In this document: in pieces, positions 1-11,300 of the stretch
How positions within the stretch are numbered: the stretch's first letter is position 1
How the letters are laid out: each line of letters begins with the position of its first letter
Assembly: GCF_000740895.1 (NCBI RefSeq)
Contig: NC_025263.1
Location: 1,178,001 to 1,242,000, forward strand
Source of the DNA: Theileria orientalis strain Shintoku
Taxonomy: Eukaryota; Apicomplexa; Aconoidasida; Piroplasmida; Theileriidae
Length of the DNA stretch: 64,000 nt
Direction: 5' to 3'
Notes under the pieces: model-generated
The model's input: only the letters and a program-made list of their open reading frames with translations
Databases searched by the model: none
What the model was told of the DNA's origin: nothing
Program-made: the position numbers and the translations under genes

Positions 1-3000
1 TCGAGTTGATTCCTGCTGGCAGCTCTCTGAACCTCAGGAACTCCATTGACCTCGTGCACACCAGCGGCTTCTGCGGGTAGTATAGCACGTGGCTCAGCGT
101 GTCCATTCTCAGGTTATAGTTTGTGCTGTACACTCCCATCGCCTGCTTTCCCATTGCCGACTGATACGTGTTCCTTGGGCTCTGGTTCTGGTCCGGGAAG
201 GGTATGATTGAGGCACACACTCCCAGTATCATGCTCGGGTGTATTTCGCAGTGCGTGTAGCTATTGCAGTAGTTGTTGTTGTTGATCAGGTCGTCTGGGA
301 ACATTGCTATCATGCATATCTCCTCCTCTTCGCAGTCTATGTACTCCACCACTCCACTTTCAAGTAGCCCTGACCAGTTGAGCTGATTATTTTCTATCAT
401 CAGAGCGTGCCTCTTCGTTATCAGCAGTCTGTTGTTCTCCACGATGTACAGTGGTCTCATCGAGCGACCTGTTATAAAGTTATGGTAGTCATTATCTAGT
501 TACGGTAGTCGTATTATCCAGTTGTAGTAGTCATATTATCTAGTCGTGGTAGTCGTATTATCCAGTTGTAGTAGTCATATTATCTAGTCGTGGTAGTCGT
601 ATTATCCAGTTGTAGTAGTCATATTATCTAGTCGTGGTAGTCGTATTATATGGTTGCTTAAGTGTACCGATCCAATAAAAATACCAAAATACGCTCAACA
701 CATACCTGAGTCCGTGAATATCTTTATCTCGTTCGACAGTATGTCCCTCACGATCGAAGTCTCGCTGCTTATGTTTCCCTTGCGTCTCAGCTCCAGCAGC
801 AGGTTTACCAGTGCGTCCGGCTGGTTGAAGACTCCTATCCACGTTCCGTTCAGAAATATCTTAACTCTGTCCTTTATCAGCACTGGGCTGATCTCGTCCA
901 GCGAGTCCATTCCGAACTCGAGCAGGAAGTCCAGGATCGTGCTCGTCATGCTTCCCACGCTGATGTAGCACATGAGCGCCAGGTTTTTCACCAGGCCCAC
1001 TGCTTGTCCTTCCGGCGTCTCTGCTGGGCATATCATTCCCCAGTGCGTGTTGTGCAGCTGCCTTGGCTTTGCCATTTTCCCTTCTCTTCCTACGCATTTT
1101 TTATCTTGCTTTATGCTTACCTAGTGGCGTGTTCAGCCTCCTCAGGTGCGACAGGTACGACGCGAACGTCAATCTGTTGAGCACTTGCGATACTCCCGTC
1201 CTCACTACGTTTCCTTCCTTGTCTCTTCCCCAGTTTCCTGCAAATTGTTATTTACTCATCACTGAGACTTATATCTCCCGAACACTTTATCTAATCCCAC
1301 TGACCACCACTTGTAGCCAACCATTAATGGTGCCAACCTATCTACTCTATGCTTTGGCACCTACCTGTCAGCAACTGGTACTGTAACCCTTGTGTTATCT
1401 GTGAGCACGACTTTATTGCTCCTGCCACGTCAAACGACCTTCCTGAGTCTATTTGGTTTTGCAGCAGCTTCTTCACGTCCTTCGCCAGCTTTCTAAAGAG
1501 TGCTCCGAAGCTACTTGCCATCAGTGCTCCTGCCAAATCCAACCTCTTTTTTCCAAAATGCTCCCTGTCATCCTCGTTTATTCTCCCTACATCATCATTT
1601 ATCTCTATCTACTTCCTCCTCTTACCTAGTTGGTTTAGGAGCAGTCTGTGTATCATGTATCCCACGTAGAAACACTTTTTTGACTCCGAGCCTACTTCTG
1701 TTCCCACGTGTGGCAGGAAGTGCCTTCTCAGCAGGTCCTTCGCGTATTGTATGCGTGCTTCCAGCGGCGCTCCTACTGTGGGCCCTCTTTTACCTATCAA
1801 ACGTTATTATGAGATTCAATTTTCCTTAACTAGTGTTTTCTGTCCCTTCGCCTACCTATATAGTCTAGGCATTGTTCTTGCGATGTGTACTCTGAACATT
1901 CCTCCAGTGTCGACCTCATTAGCGACAACATTTGCGTGTCCGAGAAGTCGTACACTATTCTCTGCAGTATGTCTCTGTCCGAAATACAGCCCAGTGCTCT
2001 GAACAATATCGGCACTGGGACGTCTCCCTTCACGTACGGCAGTGCTGCCAGCATCTTATCTGTAATATCATTAAATTGTGTGCGCTACTCATCGCTCCTA
2101 ACACTGCTAATCTATCTACTTCTTACTTTTTGCCAGTTGTGAGTTCAGTATCATGATTGAGAACGAGGTCACTCCTTGCGAAAAGTCCGGCTGCGATCTC
2201 AGCTGTGCTACTGCCGAGTACTTTTGATTTTTTTTATTAAATACGTAGACGAAGTTGTTTGCCATCCTTTCCTGCGCTATCAGCACTCTCTCTCCTCCGT
2301 TGACCACGAAGTACCCTCCCTGGTCAAACACGCACTCTCCTATGTCCGACAAATCGTGTTCAGTGAGTCCCTTGGTCCAACAATAGGCCGACTTCAGCAT
2401 CATCGGTATTCTGCACAGCGGCACTCTCGGGTACACTGTCGAGTCCGTTTGCACCAGGTTTCCTTCTTCGTTTAGGAACGTCTGCTGCTCTATGTCTATG
2501 TACACTTGGGATGCGTAGGTCAGGTTCCTCAGCCTTGCTTCTTGCGGCCATATGTGCTTGAAAACTCCGTCCTTTTCCTCCACTGAGGGCTTATTCAGCG
2601 AGAGCTGGCCGAACTTTAATCTATATAGTACACTGTTTTCCTCCTCCTCTTCCGGGCGGTAATTTGGTTGTGGACTGTACTTTCCTTTATCAGATTATGG
2701 ACTTACGTTATTTCTATCGCTGGGTGTGAATCTATAATCTCTTGCATACGATACGTTATAAAATCGTTAAAACTTTCTATTTGTTGATGCACTAATCCGT
2801 GTTCGTTAAAAAATGAACCTACGATACAATTTTATGGCTGTGACTCATGTCTATGCGTGTAACGATAATCATGAATGAACCAATTCCATAATACTTGACA
2901 CATATTCGACGTACCTATGACCTTCCAGGTATCCTCCTCGCTAAATCCCTCGTGCTCACCCTTAAAATACTTGGTGGGTTCCAACCTGACGTTTACATCG

Positions 3001-3145
3001 TACCCTGAGGACGTAAAGTCCGGGTAAGTCGAGCCAGTGTATTGAGATTCTAAGAATGGGTGTAAAAACGAAAATAAAACCAACCTGCTAACCTGTCCAA
3101 TCCACCGGCGTGTTGAGTGGAATTCATCATATAGTCAATATCCAT
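1..3145 (-). CDS. RPB2: DNA-directed RNA polymerase II subunit RPB2 (partial, 3' end off the window)
   Basis: This is the second-largest catalytic subunit of nuclear RNA polymerase II. Reading the minus strand from an ATG at 3145, the first exon gives [20 protein letters not shown] and splices through a short GT..AG intron to an exon at about 2912-3066. Later exons carry family-typical blocks: [17 protein letters not shown] (about 2710-2815), [20 protein letters not shown] and [20 protein letters not shown] (2116-2583), and [20 protein letters not shown] (695-1075). That last block is the signature that separates RPB2 from most other proteins. The exon at 1-460 encodes the region up to [15 protein letters not shown], so the C-terminal part, including the clamp zinc site, lies beyond position 1. 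The gene has at least eight introns; one of them carries a minisatellite (separate entry). The subunit identity (Pol II rather than Pol I or III) rests on these blocks and is well supported. Confidence 0.95.
482..652. repeat. 44-bp minisatellite inside an RPB2 intron
   Basis: About four direct copies of a 44-bp unit, itself made of two related 22-bp halves of the form tagtcgtggtagtcgtatta / gttgtagtagtcatattatc. The copies are nearly identical in the last three units and diverged in the first. It lies between two RPB2 exons and accounts for most of that intron's length. Confidence 0.9.
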
Positions 3146-3404
3146 CTCTAATAATAAAATGTAGATATTGATAACTTCTATATGAACGAAAATCTTATCC
3201 CCACTATCTAACTTAATATCATTTATAGTTTATATGTTTTGCCTGTATAAACTATAATTGTTGTGTAATTCAATACAATATTTGTTGTTGTTTACATTGT
3301 TTTATTTATAATTTAATAATATAATTATATACATAATTTCCAGGCGATTAACTGATCAACATAAACTAATCGATTAAATTGATATTTCACGAATTTACAT
3401 AACC

Positions 3405-4118
3405 ATGGATAACAAAGAAGCAGCTTATCACAGAAAGGAGCATATTCTCAACGAATCTTCCTCGAGACTAAACAACTTATTGAAGGGAGACCACGAAGAT
3501 TTTAGCGAGGACGATGAATCCAAGGATATTCCAGTCAAGTTGGATGAGGGTGAACATCCTAGTCAACATAAAGTACCTTCCAACGAACACCAGTCCCACG
3601 CGCCAGAGGATTCGGAGGAAGTTGTGGAGGAGGGAGACCCAAGTAAGGTCAGGCTTCAGGGATATGTAGAGGTACATCTCTATCTATTTTCACTATTGTT
3701 CGGTGCATTTTTGTGCTACTATAGACATCACGAAGGCTCCTATCATTACTACCCAAGGTTCCTACACAACTTCTTCCAGTTGCTAAAAAGGAGGGGGGTT
3801 CACAGGCTTTCTGACCATTTTTTTAACATTTGGCTTCGTATTCCAGGTGAAGATAAGAAGAAGTTGATAAAATACATGAGTTACGCCACAGTAGGTGTTA
3901 GTTTATACCCTGTGTTCACGGCACCTAAGAAACCTAAGAATCCTGAGACTCCAGAGCAGACCAGGGCTAGAGAAGCCAAGGAAAAACTGAATAAGCAATT
4001 TATACATTACAGCACGTCGGTTTTGAGGGTGGTCGCGGCCTCACTCCTCTGTGGACTGGTGGGTTACGACTTGTCATACAACCTGGACTTTATAAAAAAC
4101 TTTTTGAGTAAAAGATAA
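3405..4118 (+). CDS. Conserved-looking small membrane protein, function unknown
   Basis: A single uninterrupted 237-codon frame from ATG at 3405. I do not recognise the family. The first 85 residues are acidic and hydrophilic (for example EDFSEDDESKDIPVK). There follows a hydrophobic stretch around residues 90-107 (LYLFSLLFGAFLCYY), a second weaker one around 155-170 (SYATVGVSLYPVFTAP) and a third near the C-terminus (VLRVVAASLLCGLVGYDL, about 207-224). This suggests two or three membrane spans with a long charged N-terminal tail. There is no obvious signal peptide. It starts about 260 bp from the divergent RPB2 start, so the two genes probably share a promoter region. Annotation as a real gene rests on length, codon use matching its neighbours, and the membrane-protein pattern. 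Confidence 0.75.
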   Translation: MDNKEAAYHRKEHILNESSSRLNNLLKGDHEDFSEDDESKDIPVKLDEGEHPSQHKVPSNEHQSHAPEDSEEVVEEGDPSKVRLQGYVEVHLYLFSLLFGAFLCYYRHHEGSYHYYPRFLHNFFQLLKRRGVHRLSDHFFNIWLRIPGEDKKKLIKYMSYATVGVSLYPVFTAPKKPKNPETPEQTRAREAKEKLNKQFIHYSTSVLRVVAASLLCGLVGYDLSYNLDFIKNFLSKR

Positions 4119-4267
4119 TATCTAATAGTGTTTAATTTATACGATAGATATTTATTTAGAAGGACTGGGCTAATCGGCCTCTTCCGAGGAGTGGACGCCC
4201 ATACACCATTTTCGGATTTAAATTATATTTATGTAAGATGCCGGCCCCTTTCTTTTATTTGTGACTA

Positions 4268-5327
4268 ATGGTAACACGAGACGCTCTGTTAGGTTCAGCA
4301 AGGTAGGAAGATAGGTGGAATCTTAGTGTAAATATCCGAAGCAGCACAAAACAGTATTCAGGTTACCAGAATGTCAACATGATGTGGAAGGAGGACTCCA
4401 TACTGAATATCACTTACCGGGGAGAAGCTCATATGTGAAAACGATGGTATTCGGCGGATTAGACGGTAAGTTAAGGCCCATTTTACAGATTCGAATGTAG
4501 GAGTGCTAACCATGTTCGCTGTGGTCTCAGGAGCGGCCGGAGCCTCCGTTTCCGCAAAGAAACTACTCTGCCTCTCCATCGGAAGCCTGCTAGCCTCCTC
4601 GTTTTCCATGGGCTTCGGCGAATACGTGAGCCTGAGGGCCGAGACGGACTTCGTGAACTCGGAGAAGGCGAGAGAGGAACAGTAAGTGGACGAATCTTCA
4701 CGAAACGTTCAGCGAAATCGAGCACTGCCCAGAACTAGAAAAGCAGGAAATGATAGATATATACATGAACCGCTACATGTTCTCGGGGTCGGACGCGAGG
4801 ACCCTGGTGGACGTGTCCTTCCGAAATAAGGTACGAACCAGAAAGAGCATTGCCTGTAGGACTACTTTCTGAGACACATGATGGTGGAGGAGCTGGGAAT
4901 CATGTTAGAGGATGACAGCACAACGCCTCTAAAGAAAAGTTTGTTAAATCGCAGTTACCTAGTGTGTTATCCACTTAGTGAATGCCCATATTTCCCAGTA
5001 TACGACTAATTAACTCAAATAGGCTTTATCATGGCACTTAGCTTCTTATCCATGGGCCTGTTCCCGCTGGGCGGATACCTGGTGTTGGTAATGTTCGGGA
5101 ATGATGGGAGTGAAGGGAACATTGCCACGTTCACGTTCACAACGATGTTTACGTTGCTGGGAGCAGCAACCCTGGGATTCTTTAAAGTAAGTCGAAAGCG
5201 CACACATACGCCACAGGGAAAGTACCTGAAGCAAAACGGACTCAAATCGGCACTCAGCATGACCTTTAACTCAATAGTTGTTGGTGTAACATCGTATGTT
5301 TTCGGGCTGGTCCTATCACTTTTTTAA
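4268..5327 (+). CDS. VIT1: VIT/CCC1-family vacuolar iron (Fe2+/Mn2+) transporter
   Basis: Seven short exons can be joined: 4268-4302, 4362-4465, 4501-4681, 4713-4830, 4860-4938, 5023-5186 and 5217-5327. All junctions are GT..AG and keep frame, giving 263 aa. The join recovers the family core: YVKTMVFGGLDGVLTMFAVV (TM1, with the conserved GGLDG), SIGSLLASSFSMGFGEYVS (TM2), a cytosolic metal-binding segment containing CPELEKQEMIDIY, then SFLSMGLFPLGGYL and two more TM segments ending at VTSYVFGLVLSLF. Apicomplexan VIT proteins move Fe2+ into storage compartments and reduce iron toxicity (family knowledge). Exons 3-7 are well supported. Exon 1 (MVTRDALLGSA) is the only upstream ATG I could splice in frame and is less certain. 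Introns are 30-85 nt. Confidence 0.88.
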
Positions 5328-5856
5328 AAATTCGAACATAACTTAAAAATTAAAGAACACGTTGATACGACGGTTTGAGATAACATTCAATTTGTGTCAA
5401 CCAAAAACACGTTATTACAATGTACATTAGCGAAGATAATATTATGACAATAGATACATAAAATTAATAAACGAGTTAACCTTTAAATATATCGTTAGTA
5501 GTGTAATACCCACGAACGAAAAGGTTGGAATGTAAATCGGATAAGATAAAAAGATACACACAGTCGTTAGAATATATTAATCCGCGTGGGGTATATAGGA
5601 ACATAATAAACTTGTAATCCTATAACGTTGGCAGCTAATTATTATGTTTTTATATGTAAAGGGATCTTCAGTGTGAATATTTTTTGTTTTTAGATCAAAT
5701 TGAATCATTCCCAGTAAATGTGTCGTTAAAATAAGTAATTTAAGTTTGGGTCCAAATACGACGAATTCCTTAGTTATATCCCATTGAGTTTATTTGTAAA
5801 GGCCTTCTGCATTTTCGAACCCCAAACAGTATCTTTGTAACATATCTAGTTTCTTA
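5328..5856. other. Intergenic gap between VIT and the Kelch-BTB gene
   Basis: 529 bp of AT-rich sequence with no convincing frame or RNA gene. It holds the VIT 3' end and the Kelch-BTB promoter. I see no repeat. Confidence 0.6.
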
Positions 5857-8007
5857 ATGACAGGATTTTCCGCGTTATCGCACGTCGATCTATCATCAAT
5901 CCCAGGAGCCCCCTCGCCACGAGCAGCCCACACCTGCGATGTCGTACAAAATTTCCTGGTGGTATTCGGAGGATGGTCAGGGCGAGAGGCGCTGGGCGAC
6001 GCCTACGCGTTCCACCTGAAGAAGAAGAGGTGGTACCTCCTGAACCTAAGAGTGGTGGAGTACTCCAGCAGAAGAGGAAAACACGTTAACCTGGTGCTGG
6101 AGAGAAACAACCACGCGTCCTCAGTGTATAACAATGAGCTGTATATCTTCGCAGGCCACGACGGAACACAGTGGCTGTCAGATATGTTCGCAATCGACGT
6201 GGGAGGACTCGAGGAAAGTGTGTCAGGACTGCGGTTTGGACAGTCAGTAGACGTTAATGTGCGCGTCGTGGAGGCGACAGGGAAGGTCCCGAGTAAGCGG
6301 GCATGCCACTCAATGACGCTGGTGGGCCAGCTGTTCTACTCGTTCGGAGGCTACGACGGAAACCAGTGCTTCAACGACCTGGAGGTGTTTGACCCGACGC
6401 TGGGATCGTGGTCACGTCTGAGTAAGCCGCACGGAAAGAAGCCGCCAGCAAGAAACGCACACACGATGGTCACGGACGGACGCAACCTGTATCTGCTGGG
6501 AGGACACAGCGGCTCAGTACACTTCGACGACATACACATGTACTCAATCAACTCGCACACGTGGACGTCGCTAAATTTTGAAGGACGCGTGCCGCCGGGA
6601 GTCAGAGGTCACGCGTGCTCATTCCACAAGGGGGAGATATACCTCTTTGGAGGATATAACGGAGACGTGCCCTTCAACACGCTATACGTCTTCAACCTGA
6701 GAAGCTCGACCTGGTCGATCCAGGACGTATCGTACGACGAAGCAATAGAAAGAAGGCAGCGCGCAACGATGGTGACGCTGTCGGACGGATTGTACATATT
6801 CGGAGGCTTCAACGGCTCGAACTGGCTTAACGACCTGCACTCTATTAAATTCTACAATACAATTTTAAGTAAGTTGAGCAATTCAGGTATTTATTTACTA
6901 TACAGGTTTTTATGTTGGTATTTTGATTAAGTAAATAGATGGTTCTGCTAAAAATATCTTTTTAGGTGGTACCAATAACCTCAACTGGTTCGTTAAGAAC
7001 ATTGGAAACTACATGAATGCCGACAGTTTCTCCGACGTGACAATATATGCATCAGGAAAAGAAATACCAGCACACAAAGTAATACTGGCAGCTAACTCAA
7101 CATATTTCTATGACCTGCTTTCACACCAAGACCACGAGTACACGGAGTCGGAATTCGAGGAGGAAGAAGAGGAAGATCCGGGCGACTACGGGACCGACGA
7201 CGAATACAATCACGATGATCACAGGAACGGCTACGATGGCGACGATCACGACCGTGAGGACCACGAAGATGGTAAGTAAAATTAGCATTAGATTTGTCAA
7301 TGTGTTAGTAAATATGTAAATAGATAGTTAACGGCGTTGAGTAGTTACTTTTGGTAAAAGCATCTTTTTAATTTTTATTTCAAAAATCTTTTTTTTTACA
7401 AAAAAACGCCCAAATATCGGCTTAAATACTTATGGATGTTTGTTCACACCAGTATTTACCAGCTCATAATATTAATTTAGACCGCTCTGATGCAGGATCT
7501 AGGTCAAGCAGAGATTCATACGAACGGAGAAAGAGAGAAGAAGCGAGAGAGCGGAGAAGAAGGCGCCACGCACAAAGGCCGAGAGTAATCATAAGAAGAC
7601 AGAGAAGGGAAATACGGCCGAAAAAAGCAATCGTGGAGCTGAACGAATGGAGCTTAGATAGCGTCATGAAGTTATTGGAATTCTTGTACACAGCGAGAGT
7701 GGAGGACCTGAGCAACAGCAACCACTACAGAGTGTGCGAAATCATGGGACTGGCAGACGCATGCTCAGTAGTGAGGCTGAAGAACCTCTGCGAAGAAATA
7801 CTGGTGACGAAGCTGGACATAGAAAACTCGTGCTACCTGCTTAAGTACTCGAAGCTGTACAACGCAGACTACCTGAGACAGTGCTGCTTTGATTTCATAT
7901 CAGAAAACGCAGCAGACGTTATGCTAACACCAGGATTCGAGGACCTATCGTCAGTGCCCTCGCTGGTGTTGGAGCTGGCGAAGCTGTCAATAAACAAAAT
8001 GAGTTGA
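5857..8007 (+). CDS. Kelch-repeat and BTB/POZ domain protein (LZTR1-like architecture)
   Basis: Three exons, 5857-6868, 6966-7271 and 7496-8007, join in frame to 609 aa. Residues 1-330 contain about six Kelch blades with repeated GG and aromatic pairs (VVFGGWSGREALGDAYAF, LYIFAGHDGTQWLSDMFAID, FYSFGGYDGNQCFNDLEVFD, LYLLGGHSGSVHFDDI, IYLFGGYNGDVPFNTLYVF, LYIFGGFNGSNWLNDLHSI). The second exon starts a BTB domain (SFSDVTIYASGKEIPAHKVI), and the third completes it (MKLLEFLYTARV) with a BACK-like helical tail. A Kelch propeller followed by BTB is the layout of LZTR1-type CUL3 adaptors, which recruit substrates for ubiquitination; that role here is inferred. The BTB domain is split by a long charged insert (see findings). 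The C-terminal 120 residues are free of low complexity. Confidence 0.9.
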
Positions 8008-8338
8008 CAAAACGCCCAGGTTCCGAACAGAACACTGTAAATATTGTACCAACGAATATTTTTTTAAACTATATCTTAAATGAGATAGGTATTGCACAAT
8101 AAAAACGTGATTTTAATTATTAATAGGAGACTGGATCGCATTTACAATTTGAAGAGTGTGGTGTTGAAAATTAGAAATAATTTCTGATTAATTTGTAAAA
8201 ATAGGTATTAGTATAATAAATGGCGATAAAGTAAGTGGAAATAAATATAAGGAAATGATATGCTGAGAAAAGTTTAGAAAGGTGAGGATACACATCTGAA
8301 AAAAGCCCCCAAATGACATCAAGCCAAAAAGTAAACCA
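8008..8338. other. Intergenic gap between the Kelch-BTB and coiled-coil genes
   Basis: 331 bp, AT-rich; I see no gene, repeat or RNA structure in it. It presumably holds the Kelch-BTB polyadenylation region and the promoter of the following gene. Confidence 0.6.
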
Positions 8339-11300
8339 ATGGCTGAAGTGGAAACATTCTCAGGATTTAGAGTATATAAACATTTTAAAGATAGAAACAG
8401 CTATCACAAGAATCATCTGAGAAGACTCAGAAATGAATACGTTGTAGAGTCGCTGTTTGGAACAAACGAACAGGCGCTCCCAAACAGTAAAACAAGGAAG
8501 TTGGCGAAAAAATTGAAATCGCTACAAGAAATATCGGACACCTTCTTCCAAAGAGTTAAGTTGGAGCCGGAGGTGCTGGAAGCATTCAAGAATGTGTTCG
8601 GGTCGAGCTTCGAGCACGGAACAATAGACCACGAGTCGTTCCTGAAGTCGGAAAAAAATAGTCATTTTAAGCTAATAAGGCTGTTGTTTGAGACGTTGTC
8701 GGGGAACTATGACAGGATCTTGGACCTGGAAAACCAAGTACAGAGCCTGACGGATGAGAACTCGAGCCTGAACGCATACGTGTCGGACGTGCAAGAGGAA
8801 ATGACGAAACTGAGAAAATTTGCATCAGACTGCAACGAGATGAGAGTGTCGGAGCTGGGAATACAGTCGGAAGAGTACCAAATCCTGTACGAAAAGCACT
8901 CGAGTCTTCAGGAGGAAATGAAGACGCTGCTGCAAAAAAACTATAAGTTGGAGAAGCAAGTGTCAAAAATACTGGAGCGCGATGACGAGGAGGAGCACCG
9001 AAGAGAAGGGATCAGAGAAGAAGGAGCCTTGGAGGTTGAGCAGCTGGGAGTGCCGTACGGAGTGGACCTGTTTGAGCCAGAGCTGGACGAGAGCAGGTTC
9101 CAGAGTAAAGTGGAAGAGTACGAAAAGAGAATAGAGGAGATGAGGAAAAGCAACAACGCACTCTTCGACGAAAACATTAGGCTGAAGAAAAAGTCGCAGG
9201 AGAGTTTCGGAGCGGAAAAGTTCGTGACGCTGAGTCTGCTCTTCAACCAGATCACGAGGACGCACAACAAGCTATTCCAGGACCAGCAGGAGCTGGAAAG
9301 AGCGAAGGCGGACACGGAAACGTACCAGAAGCTGAGCATGGCACTGTACGACGCAAAAATGAACACGCTGGAGTACGAAAACAGGACCTACAAGGAAAAG
9401 CTGGGAGAGATGGAGGAGACGCTGAAGCTGGAGACAGTGGGAAGGTTCTCGCTGGAGTCGATCGTGTCGCAGCTGAAGATGGAGTTGCACCAGGCACAAC
9501 AAGTGTACCTGAAGCTGGAGACCCTGAACAGCTCACTGCTGACGAACGGGCACGAGCTGGACCTGGTGAAGACGAACAGAGACGTGCTGTCGGAGCAGCT
9601 GAGTAGAATGAAGCACATGGTGACGAGCCTGACGAAGGAGAAACACGAGCTCTCGTCGAAAGTGTTCAACCTGGAGTACACGAAGGAGACGCTGCTGAAG
9701 GAGCTAGATGTGCTGAAGGACCAGGTGAGGAAGGTGGAGAGGCTGCTGATGGACAGAGCGGAGGACAGGCTGGACTTCAAGGACAAAATCACGAACATAC
9801 AGCTGGAGACGAACGCGAAGATACTGGAGGACAAGCTGATCAGAATCAAGATGCAGAACGACGAGCTGAAGCTGGAAAACACAAACCTGACGACGAGCAT
9901 GATAGAGCTGAAGAATAACCTGGAGAGAGAAAGAAGAGAAAACTCGGAGCTTATGAAAAAGGTGTCGCTGTCTATGAAAAATGAGGCGAAGATGACGGCG
10001 GAGATGCAGCAAATCGCCAACGAAATTAATGGGCTTAAGGCATCGCTGGAAACGGGAGCAGTTAACCTGAGGCACATGAGCGACGACCTGGGCCTGATGA
10101 ACAGGAAGCTCTTCGAGAAGGACCTGCAGCTCTCGGCGCTGGAGGCGAAGAGGGACACGGTGACGTCAGCGCTGACGGAGTTCGCAGCGAAGCTGAGCAG
10201 ATGCAGGCTGAATACAGTGAGCGTGGAGGAGCTGCGAAGCATAGACATCAAGGCGCTCAACTACGGAGAGTTGATACAGCTGTTGACTAGCACGGGAGTG
10301 ACGGGAGCGACGGCGAGCATATTTAGCGTCTCGGGAAACACAGTGTCGTTCAGCACAGGAGGGCAGAGCATTGGGCTGAATGCAGCAGCGCTAAGCACCT
10401 CGGGGAACCAGGGAGCCCTGAATCAAGGCTCAGGAGACAGCACGTCCCAGTTCAGTAACACACAACCCGGAGGATCGTTTGCAAATCCGTTCGCAAGTGC
10501 ACTGGCGGACAGCACGTCAGGAGCGAGTGGCTATGGGCAGAGAGGGAGCAAAAGAGGGTCGGCGAGTAAGACTGTGCTCAAGGACGGGACGGAGGAGCAC
10601 CTGATGAGGAGTCTGACGAACCTGATCAACTTTAACGAGTTCCTCTCAGTGCTCTGCGTAAACCTGGCGAAGCAGCTGGGCACGCTGACGAACAACATGC
10701 TTAACGTGACGAACTTCTCGAACATATACGAGACGTTTAAAATGGAGCTGGTGGATGTGGACACGTTCAAAAACGAGTGCATGGTTAAAATAAGTGACCT
10801 GGAAACAAAGATAGTGAGTCTGGAGCAGTTAAACGAGCAGCTGGGAGAAAAACACGTCTGGGAGAAGAGCATAGTGCGCCTGAAGGAAAACTACGAAAAG
10901 TCGCTGAGCAACTACAAGATGATGCTGAAGGAGTGCAGACACCTGCTTAAGCTGAACGAGACGGCACTAGATTCGCTGCGAAGCGAAAACTCTAGGCTGC
11001 TGGCAGACTGCTCAGGAGCAGCGAACGTTATGGTGGAGTACGAGAACAAGCTCGCCGACTCGACGAGTGAGCTGATGCAGCTGAAGGAGCTGATATTCAC
11101 AGTGCTGCCGAGGGATCTGAAGACGAACGCGACGCGGGAGACGCCGATGAGGTCGATAGAGCTCCTGATGAGCTACCTGAACAACATAGGCGTTGCTGAG
11201 CCGATCAGCGTAAACTATGGTGAATACGGAGCGCGAAATCGCATGAACGAGTACAGAATGCGCACCACGAGTGTACACACAAACAACCACACGAGTCCAG

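Noticed and set aside
482..652. CRISPR array at the RPB2 repeat
   Set aside because: The repeats are directly adjacent with no unique spacers, lie in an intron of a eukaryotic gene, and have no cas genes nearby.
9388..10260. Long antisense open frame (290 aa) opposite the coiled-coil gene
   Set aside because: It is the reverse reading of a GC-rich, Leu/Glu/Lys-rich coding region and is Ser/Leu-biased as expected for such a shadow. It has no family-like sequence and overlaps a well-supported gene.
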